Positions 46,803 to 57,450 are shown, counted from the stretch's first letter. The stretch is DNA of 64,000 bases from Colwellia sp. MB3u-41 (GCF_014076845.1 NZ_JACGUT010000079.1:62001-126000), one strand, 5' to 3'. Program-made: numbers and translations. The notes: a model not told the origin generated them from the sequence alone.

Positions 46803-47231
46803 ATAGTGACTTTTCTTGCTAACACCTTCAATTAGCAACCTAATTTATAACAGATTAACAGCCTATATTTTAGTACACCACGCACCTACACACCCAAAAA
46901 GAATATGTAATACTTAAATGGTATATTGATTTGATGGATCACTATTTTTATTCATATCCCTGTTCTTAGCTACACATCTTAACCATCTGAATTTAAAGAT
47001 ATATCCATTTAATTACCTCCTACTATATTATCTTTAATAATTTCCTTAAATGCATAATAGTTCTAAATATATGGAGTATATCCATAGACTTTTTTGTATA
47101 AAAATACAACAACACTCTCCATTTTTAAAGGCTTAGTAAATAATAAAGGGCCTTTTATAATTCTCTATATTGAAAAGTTGCACATTGTAAATACTATGTT
47201 ACGGTTAGTTTATCTGTAACAAAAGGTTAAC
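46803..47231 (+). promoter_or_regulatory. 430-bp region upstream of the chitinase operon
   Basis: Very AT-rich, with no supported gene. It contains the inverted repeat TATGGA-N5-TCCATA (47070-47086), about 145 bases before the chitinase start and close to several possible -10 boxes. This is a candidate operator for chitin control. No -35/-10 pair is clear enough to place. Confidence 0.4.
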
Positions 47232-50200
47232 ATGACTATGATAAGGGATAATATGAATAGAATTAAGCTAAAAGCGCTCATGAGTATCAGTGTCTCATCG
47301 TTATTACTGATGACAAATTCAGTACAGGCTGCACTGATAGACTGTAGTGTTCTTGACGAATGGATGGTTGGAGGTACTTATACCGAGGGTAAAAAAGTAG
47401 TAGCTCAAGGACAAGGCTTTGAAGCAGAATGGTGGAATCAATCAGATCCCACGAAAAAATCAGGACCGTGGCAAGAATGGAAAAACTTGGGGGAGTGCCA
47501 AGGAGACACTGATGAAAATACTCCGCCGACGGTAAGTTGGGTTTCGCCTATAAATAATTCTTCTTTAACCGAAAATGACAGCGTTGTCATTACTTTTTTA
47601 ACACAAGACTCCGATGGTAGTATTGACCGTAGTGAAGTCTTTCTTGATGGATCTTTACTGTCAACACTGCAATCTTCTACTTCACAACTAACGTGGGTAG
47701 CCTTAAAAGGCGCCCATAGTTTTACCGTTAAAACTTATGATGATAAGCAAGCTTTTACTACAAGTAGCTCTTTGAACTTAATCATTACAGAAGTAGATAA
47801 TCCGCCTGATAATAAAGCGCCCGTTGCCCAGTTAATTATTTCAGCGCAGCCAAGTGAAGTACATATTGGCGATGAAGTCATTTTTGCACTAAGTGCAACA
47901 GACAGTGACGGAACCATTACTGGGCTTGAATTATTTGCTGACAATCAGTCATTGTTCACATCGACGAATAGCAGTGCCAATTTTACTTGGCAAGCGAGTG
48001 AAATAGGACAAGTTGAATTTTTTTTAAAAGCAACAGATAACGATAATAGTGTCGACACAAGTACAAGTGCTTTTGTTAATATTGTTGAAGTAGAAGACCC
48101 AAATAACGATCGCACAGCGTGTCAGCCAAGTGGTTTATATCAAACCGAAAATGTTAACACCCCCTATTGTACGGTTTACGATGCTAATGGCCGCGAAGAA
48201 ATGGGCGCAGACCACCCCCGTCGTGTCATTGGCTATTTCACGAGTTGGCGCAATGGTGCAAATGGACAGCCTAGTTACTTAGTTAATGATATTCCTTGGG
48301 ATAAAATTACCCATATAAATTATGCTTTTGCACATATTGATGCTAATTACCAAGTATCGATTGGCGATCCAAGCGCAGAAAACAATCCTGCAACCAACAT
48401 GGAATGGCCGGGTATTGTCGGTGCTGAACTTGATACAAACCTGCCGTATAAAGGCCACTTCAATTTATTAACTCAATATAAAAAACAATATCCTCATGTT
48501 AAAACCTTAATTTCAATCGGTGGCTGGGCTGAAACAGGCGGCTATTTTAATGAAACAGGTCGTGTTGCTAACGGTGGCTTTTATACAATGACCACGAATG
48601 CTGATGGCAGTATTAATCATGCGGGGATTAAAGCATTTAGTGACAGTGTTGTAACCTTCATCAAAAAATATGGTTTTGACGGTGCCGATATTGATTATGA
48701 ATACCCCTCATCGATGTCTGACTCGGGTCACCCTGATGACTTTGAATTCTCGAACCCACGTCGTGCAGCGTTGCATAAATCTTATTTAACGTTAATGAAA
48801 TCATTACGTGAAACGTTAGATAAAGCCGGAGATGCAGATGAACAACATTACCTATTGACCATAGCGTCACCTTCATCTGGTTACTTGCTTCGTGGTATGG
48901 AAACCTTTCAAGCGACTCAATATTTAGATTACGTAAATATCATGTCTTATGACTTACACGGTGCTTGGAATTCTCATGTGGGTCCAAATGCCGCGTTGTA
49001 TGACACAGGTGAAGATTCAGAATTAGCGGCTTGGAATGTATATGGCACAAAAGAGTTTGAAGGTATTGGCTACTTAAATACTGACTGGGCGGTACGTTAT
49101 TTCCGGGGCGCTTTATCAGCAGGGCGTATCAATATTGGTATTCCTTATTATACCCGCGGCTTTAGAGATGTGTCGGGTGGTACCAATGGTTTATGGGGAC
49201 AAGCGGCATTACCTGATCAGACTTCATGCACAAATGGTACGGGTAAAGGTGATAAAAATAGTTGTGGTAATGGCGCTGTTGGTATCGACAATTTGTGGCA
49301 TGACATTGAAAACGATAATGAAGTTGCCGCCGGAAGTAACCCTTTATGGCACGTAAAAAACTTAGCTGATGGAAAATACGGTAGCTACATTGGTGCTTAT
49401 GGTGTAACGCCGGAAACAGACCCAGAAGACAAACTTATCGGCACATATCAACGCCACTATGAACCAGTTGCCGTTGCCCCATGGTTATGGAATAACGAGA
49501 AAAAGGTGTTCTTATCGATTGAAGACGAAGAGTCGATGGCCACCAAAGTTGATTATGTAATTAATAATGGCTTAGGCGGGGTGATGTTTTGGGAACTTGC
49601 TGGCGATTTTGATTACGACCAAAGTAAACAGGAATATTACATGGGTTCAACAATGACAACAATCGCTTATGATAAGTTTCGTCAAAGCGGTACCTTATAT
49701 GATGTGCACATGGGTAACCCTGACTTTACCCCGCCAGAAAAAGTGGTCGATATTATTTTTACCGCCAAAGACTTCCCTGTAGGTGACGACAATTATCCAA
49801 TAAGCCCAACCTTTTCATTCACTAACAATTCAGAGCTCGATCTATCTGGCGCTAAAATATCTTTTGATGTACCCGTATCAACCTCTGCCATTTTTCAATC
49901 TAACTGGAATTCCCAGAAGAAATTGAAAATGACTATTGAAGCCAATGGTTCAAATGCAGCAAGTAATAATATTGGCGGATTTGAAAACGAGTTTCATCGA
50001 TTCGCTATCACTTTACTCAATGAATTTGGTGGTGTAACTGAATCCTTTAAAACAGGAGAAACCGTTGCTGCACAAGTGATGTATTACATGCCTTTTACCG
50101 GCCCGGCCAATTTCACCCTTGAAAAAGACGGTAAAACCTATGCGTTCAAAGCTGAATACCCTGATTTACCCGAGGCAACTGCAGATGATAATGACGACGG

Positions 50201-50405
50201 TAATGGCGACGGAACAACCTGTGACGGCATTAACGTCGATGAGTTGCCTGTGTACCCAAACTTTCCACGTAAAGACTGGCAAGGAAATCCCGACCATGCA
50301 AATGCAAACGACATGATGGTGCACAACAACGTGGTATGGAAAGCCTTATGGTGGACTAAATCTGAGCCTGGCGGAGCTGATTGGCTAGAAGTTTGTCGTT
50401 TATAA
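47232..50405 (+). CDS. secreted multidomain GH18 chitinase with two CBM5/12 modules
   Basis: 1057 residues. Signal peptide ending SVQA; CBM5/12 (about 35-92, with WWNQSDP and GPWQEWKNLGEC); two Ig-like domains (about 98-290). The GH18 catalytic domain (about 330-815) has the active-site motif DGADIDYE at 483-490, E490 as acid. A ChiC-type beta domain (about 830-985) and a C-terminal CBM5/12 (ALWWTKSEPGGADWLEVC) follow. It hydrolyses chitin outside the cell. ATGs at 47232 and 47253 both have good ribosome sites. First gene of the chitinase-LPMO-chitinase operon. Confidence 0.93.
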   Translation: MTMIRDNMNRIKLKALMSISVSSLLLMTNSVQAALIDCSVLDEWMVGGTYTEGKKVVAQGQGFEAEWWNQSDPTKKSGPWQEWKNLGECQGDTDENTPPTVSWVSPINNSSLTENDSVVITFLTQDSDGSIDRSEVFLDGSLLSTLQSSTSQLTWVALKGAHSFTVKTYDDKQAFTTSSSLNLIITEVDNPPDNKAPVAQLIISAQPSEVHIGDEVIFALSATDSDGTITGLELFADNQSLFTSTNSSANFTWQASEIGQVEFFLKATDNDNSVDTSTSAFVNIVEVEDPNNDRTACQPSGLYQTENVNTPYCTVYDANGREEMGADHPRRVIGYFTSWRNGANGQPSYLVNDIPWDKITHINYAFAHIDANYQVSIGDPSAENNPATNMEWPGIVGAELDTNLPYKGHFNLLTQYKKQYPHVKTLISIGGWAETGGYFNETGRVANGGFYTMTTNADGSINHAGIKAFSDSVVTFIKKYGFDGADIDYEYPSSMSDSGHPDDFEFSNPRRAALHKSYLTLMKSLRETLDKAGDADEQHYLLTIASPSSGYLLRGMETFQATQYLDYVNIMSYDLHGAWNSHVGPNAALYDTGEDSELAAWNVYGTKEFEGIGYLNTDWAVRYFRGALSAGRINIGIPYYTRGFRDVSGGTNGLWGQAALPDQTSCTNGTGKGDKNSCGNGAVGIDNLWHDIENDNEVAAGSNPLWHVKNLADGKYGSYIGAYGVTPETDPEDKLIGTYQRHYEPVAVAPWLWNNEKKVFLSIEDEESMATKVDYVINNGLGGVMFWELAGDFDYDQSKQEYYMGSTMTTIAYDKFRQSGTLYDVHMGNPDFTPPEKVVDIIFTAKDFPVGDDNYPISPTFSFTNNSELDLSGAKISFDVPVSTSAIFQSNWNSQKKLKMTIEANGSNAASNNIGGFENEFHRFAITLLNEFGGVTESFKTGETVAAQVMYYMPFTGPANFTLEKDGKTYAFKAEYPDLPEATADDNDDGNGDGTTCDGINVDELPVYPNFPRKDWQGNPDHANANDMMVHNNVVWKALWWTKSEPGGADWLEVCRL

Positions 50406-50427
50406 AATCACCTTAACTCACGCAGTA

Positions 50428-50469
50428 CCCCTCTTTAATGGTGAGACTTTATTAACCATTAAAGAGGGG
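50428..50469 (+). repeat. 15-bp perfect hairpin between chitinase and LPMO genes
   Basis: CCCCTCTTTAATGGT (50428-50442) pairs perfectly with 50455-50469; the loop is 12 bases and there is no T run. It lies in the 81-base gap between two operon genes. It is more likely an mRNA processing or stability element than a terminator. Confidence 0.75.
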
Positions 50470-50486
50470 CAACAGAGATTCACATC

Positions 50487-52142
50487 ATGAAAAATCACAA
50501 TGATAAAAGTCCATATAAAAATGCTAGAAGATTTGAAAAGAAAAAAAGCAATAAAATATTACCTACCGCTCTAGGCCTATTAGCTTGTGCTGGCATGTTA
50601 ACCGTTTCATCAAAAAGCCAAGCACATGCTTTTATGGACAACCCGAAAGCAAGGCAATCAATTTGCCAAGCGCAAGGTGGATTTTGGTGGCCTGCCGATG
50701 GTTCGAATATCCCCAATTTAGCTTGTCGAGCCGCATTTCTAGATTCTGGCTACGTACAGTTTATTCAAGAACATGAAATATCAGTAAATGTAGCTGATTA
50801 TCATAATCAACAGGCTATTGAAGCCGCGATACCCGACGGCACACTTTGTGGTGCGGGTTCTGCAGAAAAAAGCGGTGTTAATTTAGCTTCACCTTATTGG
50901 CAAAAAACAGAAGTTATGCCTAACGGTGACAACAATATTCAAGTTCGTTTTAATGCACAAACACCGCACAACCCCAGTTTTTGGCGAATATATCTCAGTA
51001 AACCCAACTTTAACGCGAGTACTGATATATTGCGCTGGCAAGATCTTGAATTGGTTCAAGAGCATGGCAATATTGATTTTACCAAATCGTCAGACGGTAA
51101 TCGTTATTACAATATGGACGTGCATATTCCTGCTGACCGTGTTGGAGATGCTTTACTTTATAGCCATTGGCAACGGGTTGATGTTGTGGGTGAAGGCTTT
51201 TATAACTGTAGCGATATAACCATTGTGCGCGACGATGTTGAACCGGATGAGTGGCAAGCCATTGCTTATTTTATCAAACAAGGTCAAAACGCAAATGTTG
51301 GAGATTCGCCATGGGCAAGGCTTTTCAATGCCGATGGCCAAGAACTCCTTAATCAGCAGTTTTTGGTTAACGGCAATAATGCCGAAACATGGCAAGAAGA
51401 CTTTGCTGCCCAGCTTAACGAAAGCTATAACCAGCATATTAAAATTGGCGTTAAAAACCTCAGTAATTCATCATCAAATAATGACATTATTTTTGATAGA
51501 GAAAATATATTATCTAACCAAGTCTGGGTAACGAACAGCAATTACAGTTTTACCTTGTCTGTCATCGCTCAGACTGAAAACACTGCACCTATTGTTCACG
51601 ATATTACTGACTTCTCGCTAGACGAGCAAAGCGAAACCAGTATGCATGTACATGCTTTTGACGATCAAAACGATCCGCTAACTTTTGACTGGACCGTACC
51701 TGCACCTTTAACTTTTTCAGGTGAAAATGCAGATATTACTATCACAGCAGCTGATGTTGACAGTGAACAAACACGACAAGTTTCTGTAGCTGTATCTGAT
51801 GGAAAGCTCACCACAACTCAATTGTTTAACGTCACGGTGAATAACCTAACAGATTTACCTAACATAGCTAAGTGGCTATCAAGTCAGGCTTATAGCACTG
51901 GCGATAAAGTCAGTTATCAAAATAAAACGTATCAAGCTAAATGGTGGAATAAAAATCAACAACCCAGCAGTAGCAATACTTGGAATGAAGTAGTCCTCGA
52001 CAATGATGACGGTCCACTCTGGAACATTGAAACTTCTTATCCCGGCGGTAGTAACGTCACTCACAATAATAACTTATATCAATCTAAGTGGTGGACTAAG
52101 GGTGATGAGCCCAATTTGAGTGAGGTATGGGAAAAACGATAA
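50487..52142 (+). CDS. AA10 lytic polysaccharide monooxygenase with two C-terminal CBM5/12 modules
   Basis: 551 residues. A signal peptide with a long basic head ends at residue 46 (SKSQA), leaving H47 as the mature N-terminus. H47 and H161 (TPHNPSFW) form the copper histidine brace. The AA10 domain spans about 47-245, a GbpA-like second domain about 250-365, an Ig/PKD-like domain about 370-460, then two CBM5/12 copies (KWLSSQAYSTGDKVSYQNK and TSYPGGSNVTHNNN). It cuts crystalline chitin oxidatively and so helps the chitinases on either side. Confidence 0.93.
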   Translation: MKNHNDKSPYKNARRFEKKKSNKILPTALGLLACAGMLTVSSKSQAHAFMDNPKARQSICQAQGGFWWPADGSNIPNLACRAAFLDSGYVQFIQEHEISVNVADYHNQQAIEAAIPDGTLCGAGSAEKSGVNLASPYWQKTEVMPNGDNNIQVRFNAQTPHNPSFWRIYLSKPNFNASTDILRWQDLELVQEHGNIDFTKSSDGNRYYNMDVHIPADRVGDALLYSHWQRVDVVGEGFYNCSDITIVRDDVEPDEWQAIAYFIKQGQNANVGDSPWARLFNADGQELLNQQFLVNGNNAETWQEDFAAQLNESYNQHIKIGVKNLSNSSSNNDIIFDRENILSNQVWVTNSNYSFTLSVIAQTENTAPIVHDITDFSLDEQSETSMHVHAFDDQNDPLTFDWTVPAPLTFSGENADITITAADVDSEQTRQVSVAVSDGKLTTTQLFNVTVNNLTDLPNIAKWLSSQAYSTGDKVSYQNKTYQAKWWNKNQQPSSSNTWNEVVLDNDDGPLWNIETSYPGGSNVTHNNNLYQSKWWTKGDEPNLSEVWEKR

Positions 52143-52189
52143 CAGTAAAATAATGACCAACAATATACATACAATAAGAGAGATAAAAA

Positions 52190-54805
52190 ATGAAAAAATT
52201 ATTATTAACAGCTTGTGCTATCAGTACGGTTATCGCTTCATGGCAAGTGTTGGCAACCGCATCAAAACCTAGTATTGATTGGGCGCCACAAGATTATTCT
52301 TTTGTGCAAGTAAACCTTGATGGGCAAGGTTCATACAAAGATTTAGTCACCACGAAAACGCAAGTTGATATTAACATTAAATGGAATGCGTGGAGCGGTA
52401 CTGGTGGTGATAATTATAAAGTGTACTTTGACGATATAATGGTCAATGAAGGGAACTTAACGCCAGGTAGTAACAGTGGTGTTATTAATTTTACATATAG
52501 TAAATCTGGTCGTCATAATTTAACAATCGAACTCTGTGATGCCGACGGCTGTGTCCGCAGTGACGCTAAAGCGCTTGTTATTGCCGATACGGATGGCAGT
52601 CACCTACAACCCTTAACTATGGATGTAAATCCGAATAATAAAACCTATCAACATCAGCAAGATACTGTTGTTGGCGCTTATTTTGTTGAGTGGGGTATTT
52701 ATGGTAGAGATTTCGATGTATCAAATATTCCAGCGCAAAATTTAACCCATATACTTTATGGTTTTATTCCAATTTGTGGAGCAAATGAATCCTTAAAAGA
52801 AATTGAAAATGGTAATAGTTGGCGGGTACTACAAAAAGCTTGTGTTGGCTCTGCTGACTATGAAGTTGTTGTGCATGACCCATTTGCAGCTTTCCAAAAG
52901 GCATTGCCGGGCATTGATGCTACAGACCCCATTCGTGGTACTTATGCGCAGTTAATGGCATTAAAACAACGCTACCCAGATTTGAAAATTTTACCTTCAG
53001 TAGGTGGCTGGACACTCTCTGATCCTTTCCACGGTTTTACCGACAAAGCCAATCGCGACACTTTTGTTGCTTCAATGAAAACGTTCCTACAAACTTGGAA
53101 GTTTTACGACGGTGTCGATATTGACTGGGAATATCCCGGTGGTAGTGGACCAAATCCAGATTTAGGCGACCCAGTCAACGATGGCCCAGCTTATGTTGCG
53201 TTAATGGCTGAATTACGTGCCATGCTTGATGAACTTGAAGCAGATACTGGTCGTGAATATCAGCTAACCTCAGCAATTGGTGTAGGTTACGACAAAATTG
53301 AAGACGTGAATTACGGCCAAGCTATTCAGTATATGGATTATATCTTTGCAATGAGTTATGACTTTTTTGGTGGCTGGAGTAATGTAACGGGCCATCAAAC
53401 CGGCATTTATTGTGGCGAGCATTTATCTGCAGGAGCATGTGACGGTTCAGGTGTAGACGATGCAGGCGAACCACGTAAAGGCCCTGCCTACACTACTGAC
53501 CATGGTATTCAGCAATTATTAGCTCAAGGTGTGCCAGCCTCACAACTTGTTGTGGGTACGGCAATGTATGGTCGTGGCTGGGAAGGCGTTAAAGAAACGA
53601 ATACCCAAGGTGGTAATCCCATGACGGCAGAAGGAACCGGCAAACTAACGGGAACTACAGCCAATGGAGTTTGGGAACCTGGCATCCAAGATTATAAAGG
53701 ACTTAAAAAGGTGATGATTGGCGCATCTGGCGAAGGCATTAATGGTTTTGAAACCTTTTATGATGAACAAGCTGAGGCTGCTTATGTTTGGAATAAAACA
53801 TCAGGTACGTTAGTCACTTATGACAGCCCTCGTTCTGTGAATGCTAAAGGACAATATGTACGGAGTTTAGGCTTAGCTGGACTATTTGCGTGGGAAATAG
53901 ATGCCGATAATGGTGACATTCTTAACGCGATGCATGAGGGTTTAGCCGGAGGAACTCTGCCAAATAACAAACCTATTGTAAATCTAACGCCAACATATGC
54001 GATTAATGCTGGCGATGCGTTAGCCATTGAAGCAACAGCAACCGATAGTGATAACGACCCTTTATCGTACAGTTGGATTATTCCCCCTGTTTTAGCTGCT
54101 TCGGGTAGCAATACAAATACGGTAACTATTACCGCACCTAACGTTACGCAAAACACTGAGTATGTACTATCTCTCAGTGTTTCTGATGGTAAAGCAACTG
54201 TTACAAAATCAACGACAGTGACCGTACTAGCTGATGATATTCCTAATAATCCTCCTGTTATTGAAGCATTAGCTGATATTACCCTTGATGAAAACAAAAG
54301 CGCAGCGGTAAATGTTATTGCAACTGATGCTGATAACGACAATTTGACCTACAGCTGGTCTGTACCTGCGGGACTAACACAACAAGGCAATGGTGCTAAT
54401 GTCACGCTTTTAGCCAATGATGTTACTCAGGATACTCAATATACCGTCACGGTTGACGTTTCTGATAGCAAATCAATAGCGAATAAAAGTTTCAAAGTAA
54501 CCGTAAAAAACACCGACAGTGGCGGTGTTACAACATGGGATTCTAATACCATTTACAACACGGGTGACAAAGTTAAATACAACGGTGTCGAATACCGAGC
54601 TAAGTGGTGGACCAGAAATGACCAGCCTGATGATGTTGGACCATGGGAAGAAGTCATTCCTGATAACGGTCAAGTTCGTGATTGGAAAGCAACGACTATT
54701 TATAACGCAGGAGACCAAGTTATTTATAACAATAACAAATATCAAGCTCAATGGTGGACAAAAGGAAACACACCTGGTGCGGCCAATGTTTGGACAAAAC
54801 TATAA
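52190..54805 (+). CDS. secreted GH18 chitinase (ChiA type) with two CBM5/12 modules
   Basis: 871 residues. Signal peptide ending VLATA; a ChiA N-terminal domain (about 25-135); GH18 domain (about 155-590) with active-site DGVDIDWE at 307-314, E314 as acid. Two PKD/K319-like Ig domains follow (about 600-790, DSDNDPLSYSWIIPP and DADNDNLTYSWSVPA), then two CBM5/12 copies (AKWWTRNDQPDDVGPWEEV and AQWWTKGNTPGAANVWTKL). It is likely processive, as for the ChiA group, and complements the first chitinase. Confidence 0.93.
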   Translation: MKKLLLTACAISTVIASWQVLATASKPSIDWAPQDYSFVQVNLDGQGSYKDLVTTKTQVDINIKWNAWSGTGGDNYKVYFDDIMVNEGNLTPGSNSGVINFTYSKSGRHNLTIELCDADGCVRSDAKALVIADTDGSHLQPLTMDVNPNNKTYQHQQDTVVGAYFVEWGIYGRDFDVSNIPAQNLTHILYGFIPICGANESLKEIENGNSWRVLQKACVGSADYEVVVHDPFAAFQKALPGIDATDPIRGTYAQLMALKQRYPDLKILPSVGGWTLSDPFHGFTDKANRDTFVASMKTFLQTWKFYDGVDIDWEYPGGSGPNPDLGDPVNDGPAYVALMAELRAMLDELEADTGREYQLTSAIGVGYDKIEDVNYGQAIQYMDYIFAMSYDFFGGWSNVTGHQTGIYCGEHLSAGACDGSGVDDAGEPRKGPAYTTDHGIQQLLAQGVPASQLVVGTAMYGRGWEGVKETNTQGGNPMTAEGTGKLTGTTANGVWEPGIQDYKGLKKVMIGASGEGINGFETFYDEQAEAAYVWNKTSGTLVTYDSPRSVNAKGQYVRSLGLAGLFAWEIDADNGDILNAMHEGLAGGTLPNNKPIVNLTPTYAINAGDALAIEATATDSDNDPLSYSWIIPPVLAASGSNTNTVTITAPNVTQNTEYVLSLSVSDGKATVTKSTTVTVLADDIPNNPPVIEALADITLDENKSAAVNVIATDADNDNLTYSWSVPAGLTQQGNGANVTLLANDVTQDTQYTVTVDVSDSKSIANKSFKVTVKNTDSGGVTTWDSNTIYNTGDKVKYNGVEYRAKWWTRNDQPDDVGPWEEVIPDNGQVRDWKATTIYNAGDQVIYNNNKYQAQWWTKGNTPGAANVWTKL

Positions 54806-54832
54806 AAAATAAAGTTTACGTTAAATGATAAA

Positions 54833-54871
54833 GCACTAATAGTTACACCTGTATAACGTAACTATTAGTGC
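54833..54871. terminator. hairpin after the chitin operon
   Basis: A perfect 14-bp inverted repeat (54833-54846 with 54858-54871) with an 11-base loop, 28 bases past the last stop. The T run is missing, so it may be a weak terminator or 3' protective structure. Confidence 0.5.
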
Positions 54872-55003
54872 CTACTGTTAGAAACTAGGCTGATCTTTCG
54901 ATAAGTATATTGGTTCGACTAAGAGTACTGACATAGCAATTATAAAAATGAGATCTAGGTTCAAAGTACTTAATTCGTTATCAAATTCTACCAGCCATTA
55001 TTT

Positions 55004-56137
55004 TTAAACTGTTAATTTAAAATACTCACTAAAAACTTTATATAACTCTGTGCCTTGGTTCACACTCGCTGAGGCAAAATGTAAGATTGGAATCACTTCT
55101 TTATCAAGTGAAATATAATGCAGCGGGTCTCCATCACCATAATTATCCATACGAAGAATTCTCGCAAGCGGCTCACCAGCAGCTAAAGGCTCGCCAAATT
55201 CAGCTAAATAATCGACCATTCCGCCCATTGGCGAATAAAAAGCGTTGTAGTCTTTTAAATAGCAGCCGTAACGCGTCATCGTTTTGGGCTGATATTCTGT
55301 CGTAATAATCACCCCTTTATACTGTAAATAATTCATGATGCTTTTGGCATCTTCTAACGCAACATCAAGATCTATCTGTTCTTGAGAGCCTAATTCAACG
55401 GTAAAGCTTTCTTTATTAATAGACGCTGAACTAATCGAAAATTCGATACCTAATTCAGCAAAAGCATCTTGTAATGACCACCATGGGCAGAATGTTGCTT
55501 CATCTAAGGCACCATCAAAGTCATTAGGAATTAATAATGTATGTGGAATATCAAAGTATTTGGCACTGTCTTGTGCATATTCAGGGCAGTATAAATGTTT
55601 ACTTGAAATAGGGCCGGTATGTAAGTCTAAAACGTAGTCAGCTTGATGTGCTAAACGCTGTAATTGATAAGCAATGCGTTGTCCGGTCGTTAGCCCATAA
55701 ATATTATGGTTAAGTTTTTCTTCAATACTTTCGATCATCAATTTTTTGAAATTAGCTTCAATAACTTGGTTTGATTTACCGATACACTCACGCACGAATG
55801 GTTTAATAATACTTTCATCAAAATGATACATTCTATTCCAATTCACACCCGTGATGGGATCAAACCTACCTAGTGTGTATTCGCCATTTTTATGGTTACA
55901 CGCAACAGGGTTCGCATATGGTACTAACGTAATATCGCCGTTAATTTGAGTGTTATGTAATAATTCTAATAATTGAAAAATAACCGCATTGCCTTGCACT
56001 TCTGCGCCGTGCATATTCGCTTGAATATAGACACTGGGTGCATCACAATGCCCTTTTATGCGATAAACTGGAACGGTGAGCGCAGCGCCACTGGCCATTT
56101 CACCGACATGCATAACTTCTTTTTTTATTTCGTTCAT
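55004..56137 (-). CDS. succinylglutamate desuccinylase/aspartoacylase-like hydrolase
   Basis: 377 residues from the ATG at 56137; a GTG at 56146 is an alternative. Zinc-peptidase fold of the AstE/AspA family: HxxE ligands in QANMHGAEVQGN, the third ligand His in YVLDLHTGPISS, and the catalytic Glu in FTVELGSQ. A beta-barrel C-terminal part follows. AstE removes succinate from succinyl-glutamate; AspA removes acetate from N-acetyl-aspartate. Here it is last in a lysine-riboswitch operon after a DapD-like and a DAP-decarboxylase-like gene, so N-succinyl-diaminopimelate or a relative is an attractive substrate. This is inference. Confidence 0.85.
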   Translation of the reverse strand: MNEIKKEVMHVGEMASGAALTVPVYRIKGHCDAPSVYIQANMHGAEVQGNAVIFQLLELLHNTQINGDITLVPYANPVACNHKNGEYTLGRFDPITGVNWNRMYHFDESIIKPFVRECIGKSNQVIEANFKKLMIESIEEKLNHNIYGLTTGQRIAYQLQRLAHQADYVLDLHTGPISSKHLYCPEYAQDSAKYFDIPHTLLIPNDFDGALDEATFCPWWSLQDAFAELGIEFSISSASINKESFTVELGSQEQIDLDVALEDAKSIMNYLQYKGVIITTEYQPKTMTRYGCYLKDYNAFYSPMGGMVDYLAEFGEPLAAGEPLARILRMDNYGDGDPLHYISLDKEVIPILHFASASVNQGTELYKVFSEYFKLTV

Positions 56138-56179
56138 AATTTTCACTTTATCTTAAGTCTTAAACTCATTGGTTTAACG

Positions 56180-57424
56180 CTACCGTAAATACCAATCAGC
56201 AGGTTGTGACGCTCTTATTTCAATTAACTTCCCTTGACTAAAAACATATTCCGCCGCGATATGATGACAAAGAAAGAACGGCATGCTTTCAGTAAAACCG
56301 TATGCTCCACAATAACCAAAAATAAGTGGATCGTGAACAGAGACGTCAGCAGGTAAAGCGTGTTTGCCCAGTTTGTCCATGCTCGTACATAACGGACCAT
56401 GAATGTCGAACAACTGCTTTTCATGTGAAGACGTTCGGAGTAAATCTACCGGAAAAGGCTGTTCAGTAATTGCTGGGCGCAATAAATGATTAATGCCTGC
56501 CGCCAATACTAATTGCTCTTGGCCATAATTTACCTTTCTATCAACAACCGGTGCTACGTAATAACCACATTCAGCTACCGCAAAGCGTCCCAACTCTAAC
56601 CATAACTCTTCAACACCTGCTTGTTGTTTTATTATAGCGAGATCAATCAATATTTGCGGCCAAGACAGCGTAGCGCCTTGCTGCAAATAATCGATGCCTA
56701 AACCTCCCCCTAAATCTAATATTTTCAGTGCCATACCAATATCATCAGCTAATTGCTTTAATGGCGGTACCATTTGTGACCACAATGAAAACATTTTTTC
56801 ATTGCTGAGCATATTGCCCCATTGAAAAATATGAAGACCACAAATTTCAATATCAGGAAAATCAGTCACGCGAATACTTTGCCATTGCGCTACCGATAAA
56901 CCGAAAGGCGTTAGGCTATTCCCCCCTAAAGGATTTTTGTCACCCTCTGGCCATTGCAACTGCACGCGCAGTAAAACTTGTGGCTTAACCTTACTTTCAA
57001 TGGCCGCTTCATTTAACCAAATTAATTGATTCAAACTTTCAGCCACAAAAACATTAACACCTTGATCAATAAATGACGTTATTTGAGCTTTAGATTTTGC
57101 GGGGCCGGTATTTAAGATACGTTCAGGTGCAACTCCCTGTTTTAACACTTGGCTTAATTCGCCAGTGCTCGCCACATCAAAATTAAAACCAGCACCGTCT
57201 AAGGTTTGAATGATGGTAGATAACGGGTTCGCTTTTACCGCAAACCATAGTTTGATCACATCTTGGCGTTGCAGTTCTGCCAAATGAGCTTTTAGCGCAT
57301 CCAGATGATAAACAAAGTAACCAGCCTGTTCGGCACTTTCAGGGTGTTGTTCTTTTAACGCAGCAATTAATTCAATCGCTGCGGGAGAATCAAAACAATG
57401 GGCACTATTCACTAATTCAGCCAT
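56180..57424 (-). CDS. fold-type III PLP decarboxylase, diaminopimelate-decarboxylase-like
   Basis: 414 residues, start supported by AGGAA. PLP-lysine in LWFAVKANPLSTII, glycine loop LGGGLGIDYL, ELGRFAVAECGYYV, and the second-subunit Cys region CTSMDKLG with the following GYCGAYGFTESM. The fold matches LysA and carboxynorspermidine decarboxylase. It is clearly divergent from E. coli LysA (EPGR becomes ELGR). The riboswitch and dapD context favour a role in the lysine route or a branch of it. The next gene begins 43 bases later. Confidence 0.85.
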   Translation of the reverse strand: MAELVNSAHCFDSPAAIELIAALKEQHPESAEQAGYFVYHLDALKAHLAELQRQDVIKLWFAVKANPLSTIIQTLDGAGFNFDVASTGELSQVLKQGVAPERILNTGPAKSKAQITSFIDQGVNVFVAESLNQLIWLNEAAIESKVKPQVLLRVQLQWPEGDKNPLGGNSLTPFGLSVAQWQSIRVTDFPDIEICGLHIFQWGNMLSNEKMFSLWSQMVPPLKQLADDIGMALKILDLGGGLGIDYLQQGATLSWPQILIDLAIIKQQAGVEELWLELGRFAVAECGYYVAPVVDRKVNYGQEQLVLAAGINHLLRPAITEQPFPVDLLRTSSHEKQLFDIHGPLCTSMDKLGKHALPADVSVHDPLIFGYCGAYGFTESMPFFLCHHIAAEYVFSQGKLIEIRASQPADWYLR

Positions 57425-57450
57425 GATATTCCTATTTTATCTGCTATTGC

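Noticed and set aside
53818-54342. 174-residue minus-strand frame inside the second chitinase
   Set aside because: It is a shadow of the Ig-like domain repeats of the chitinase; no promoter or ribosome site.
55087-55305. Plus-strand frames over the AstE-like gene
   Set aside because: They are antisense shadows of a well-supported gene.
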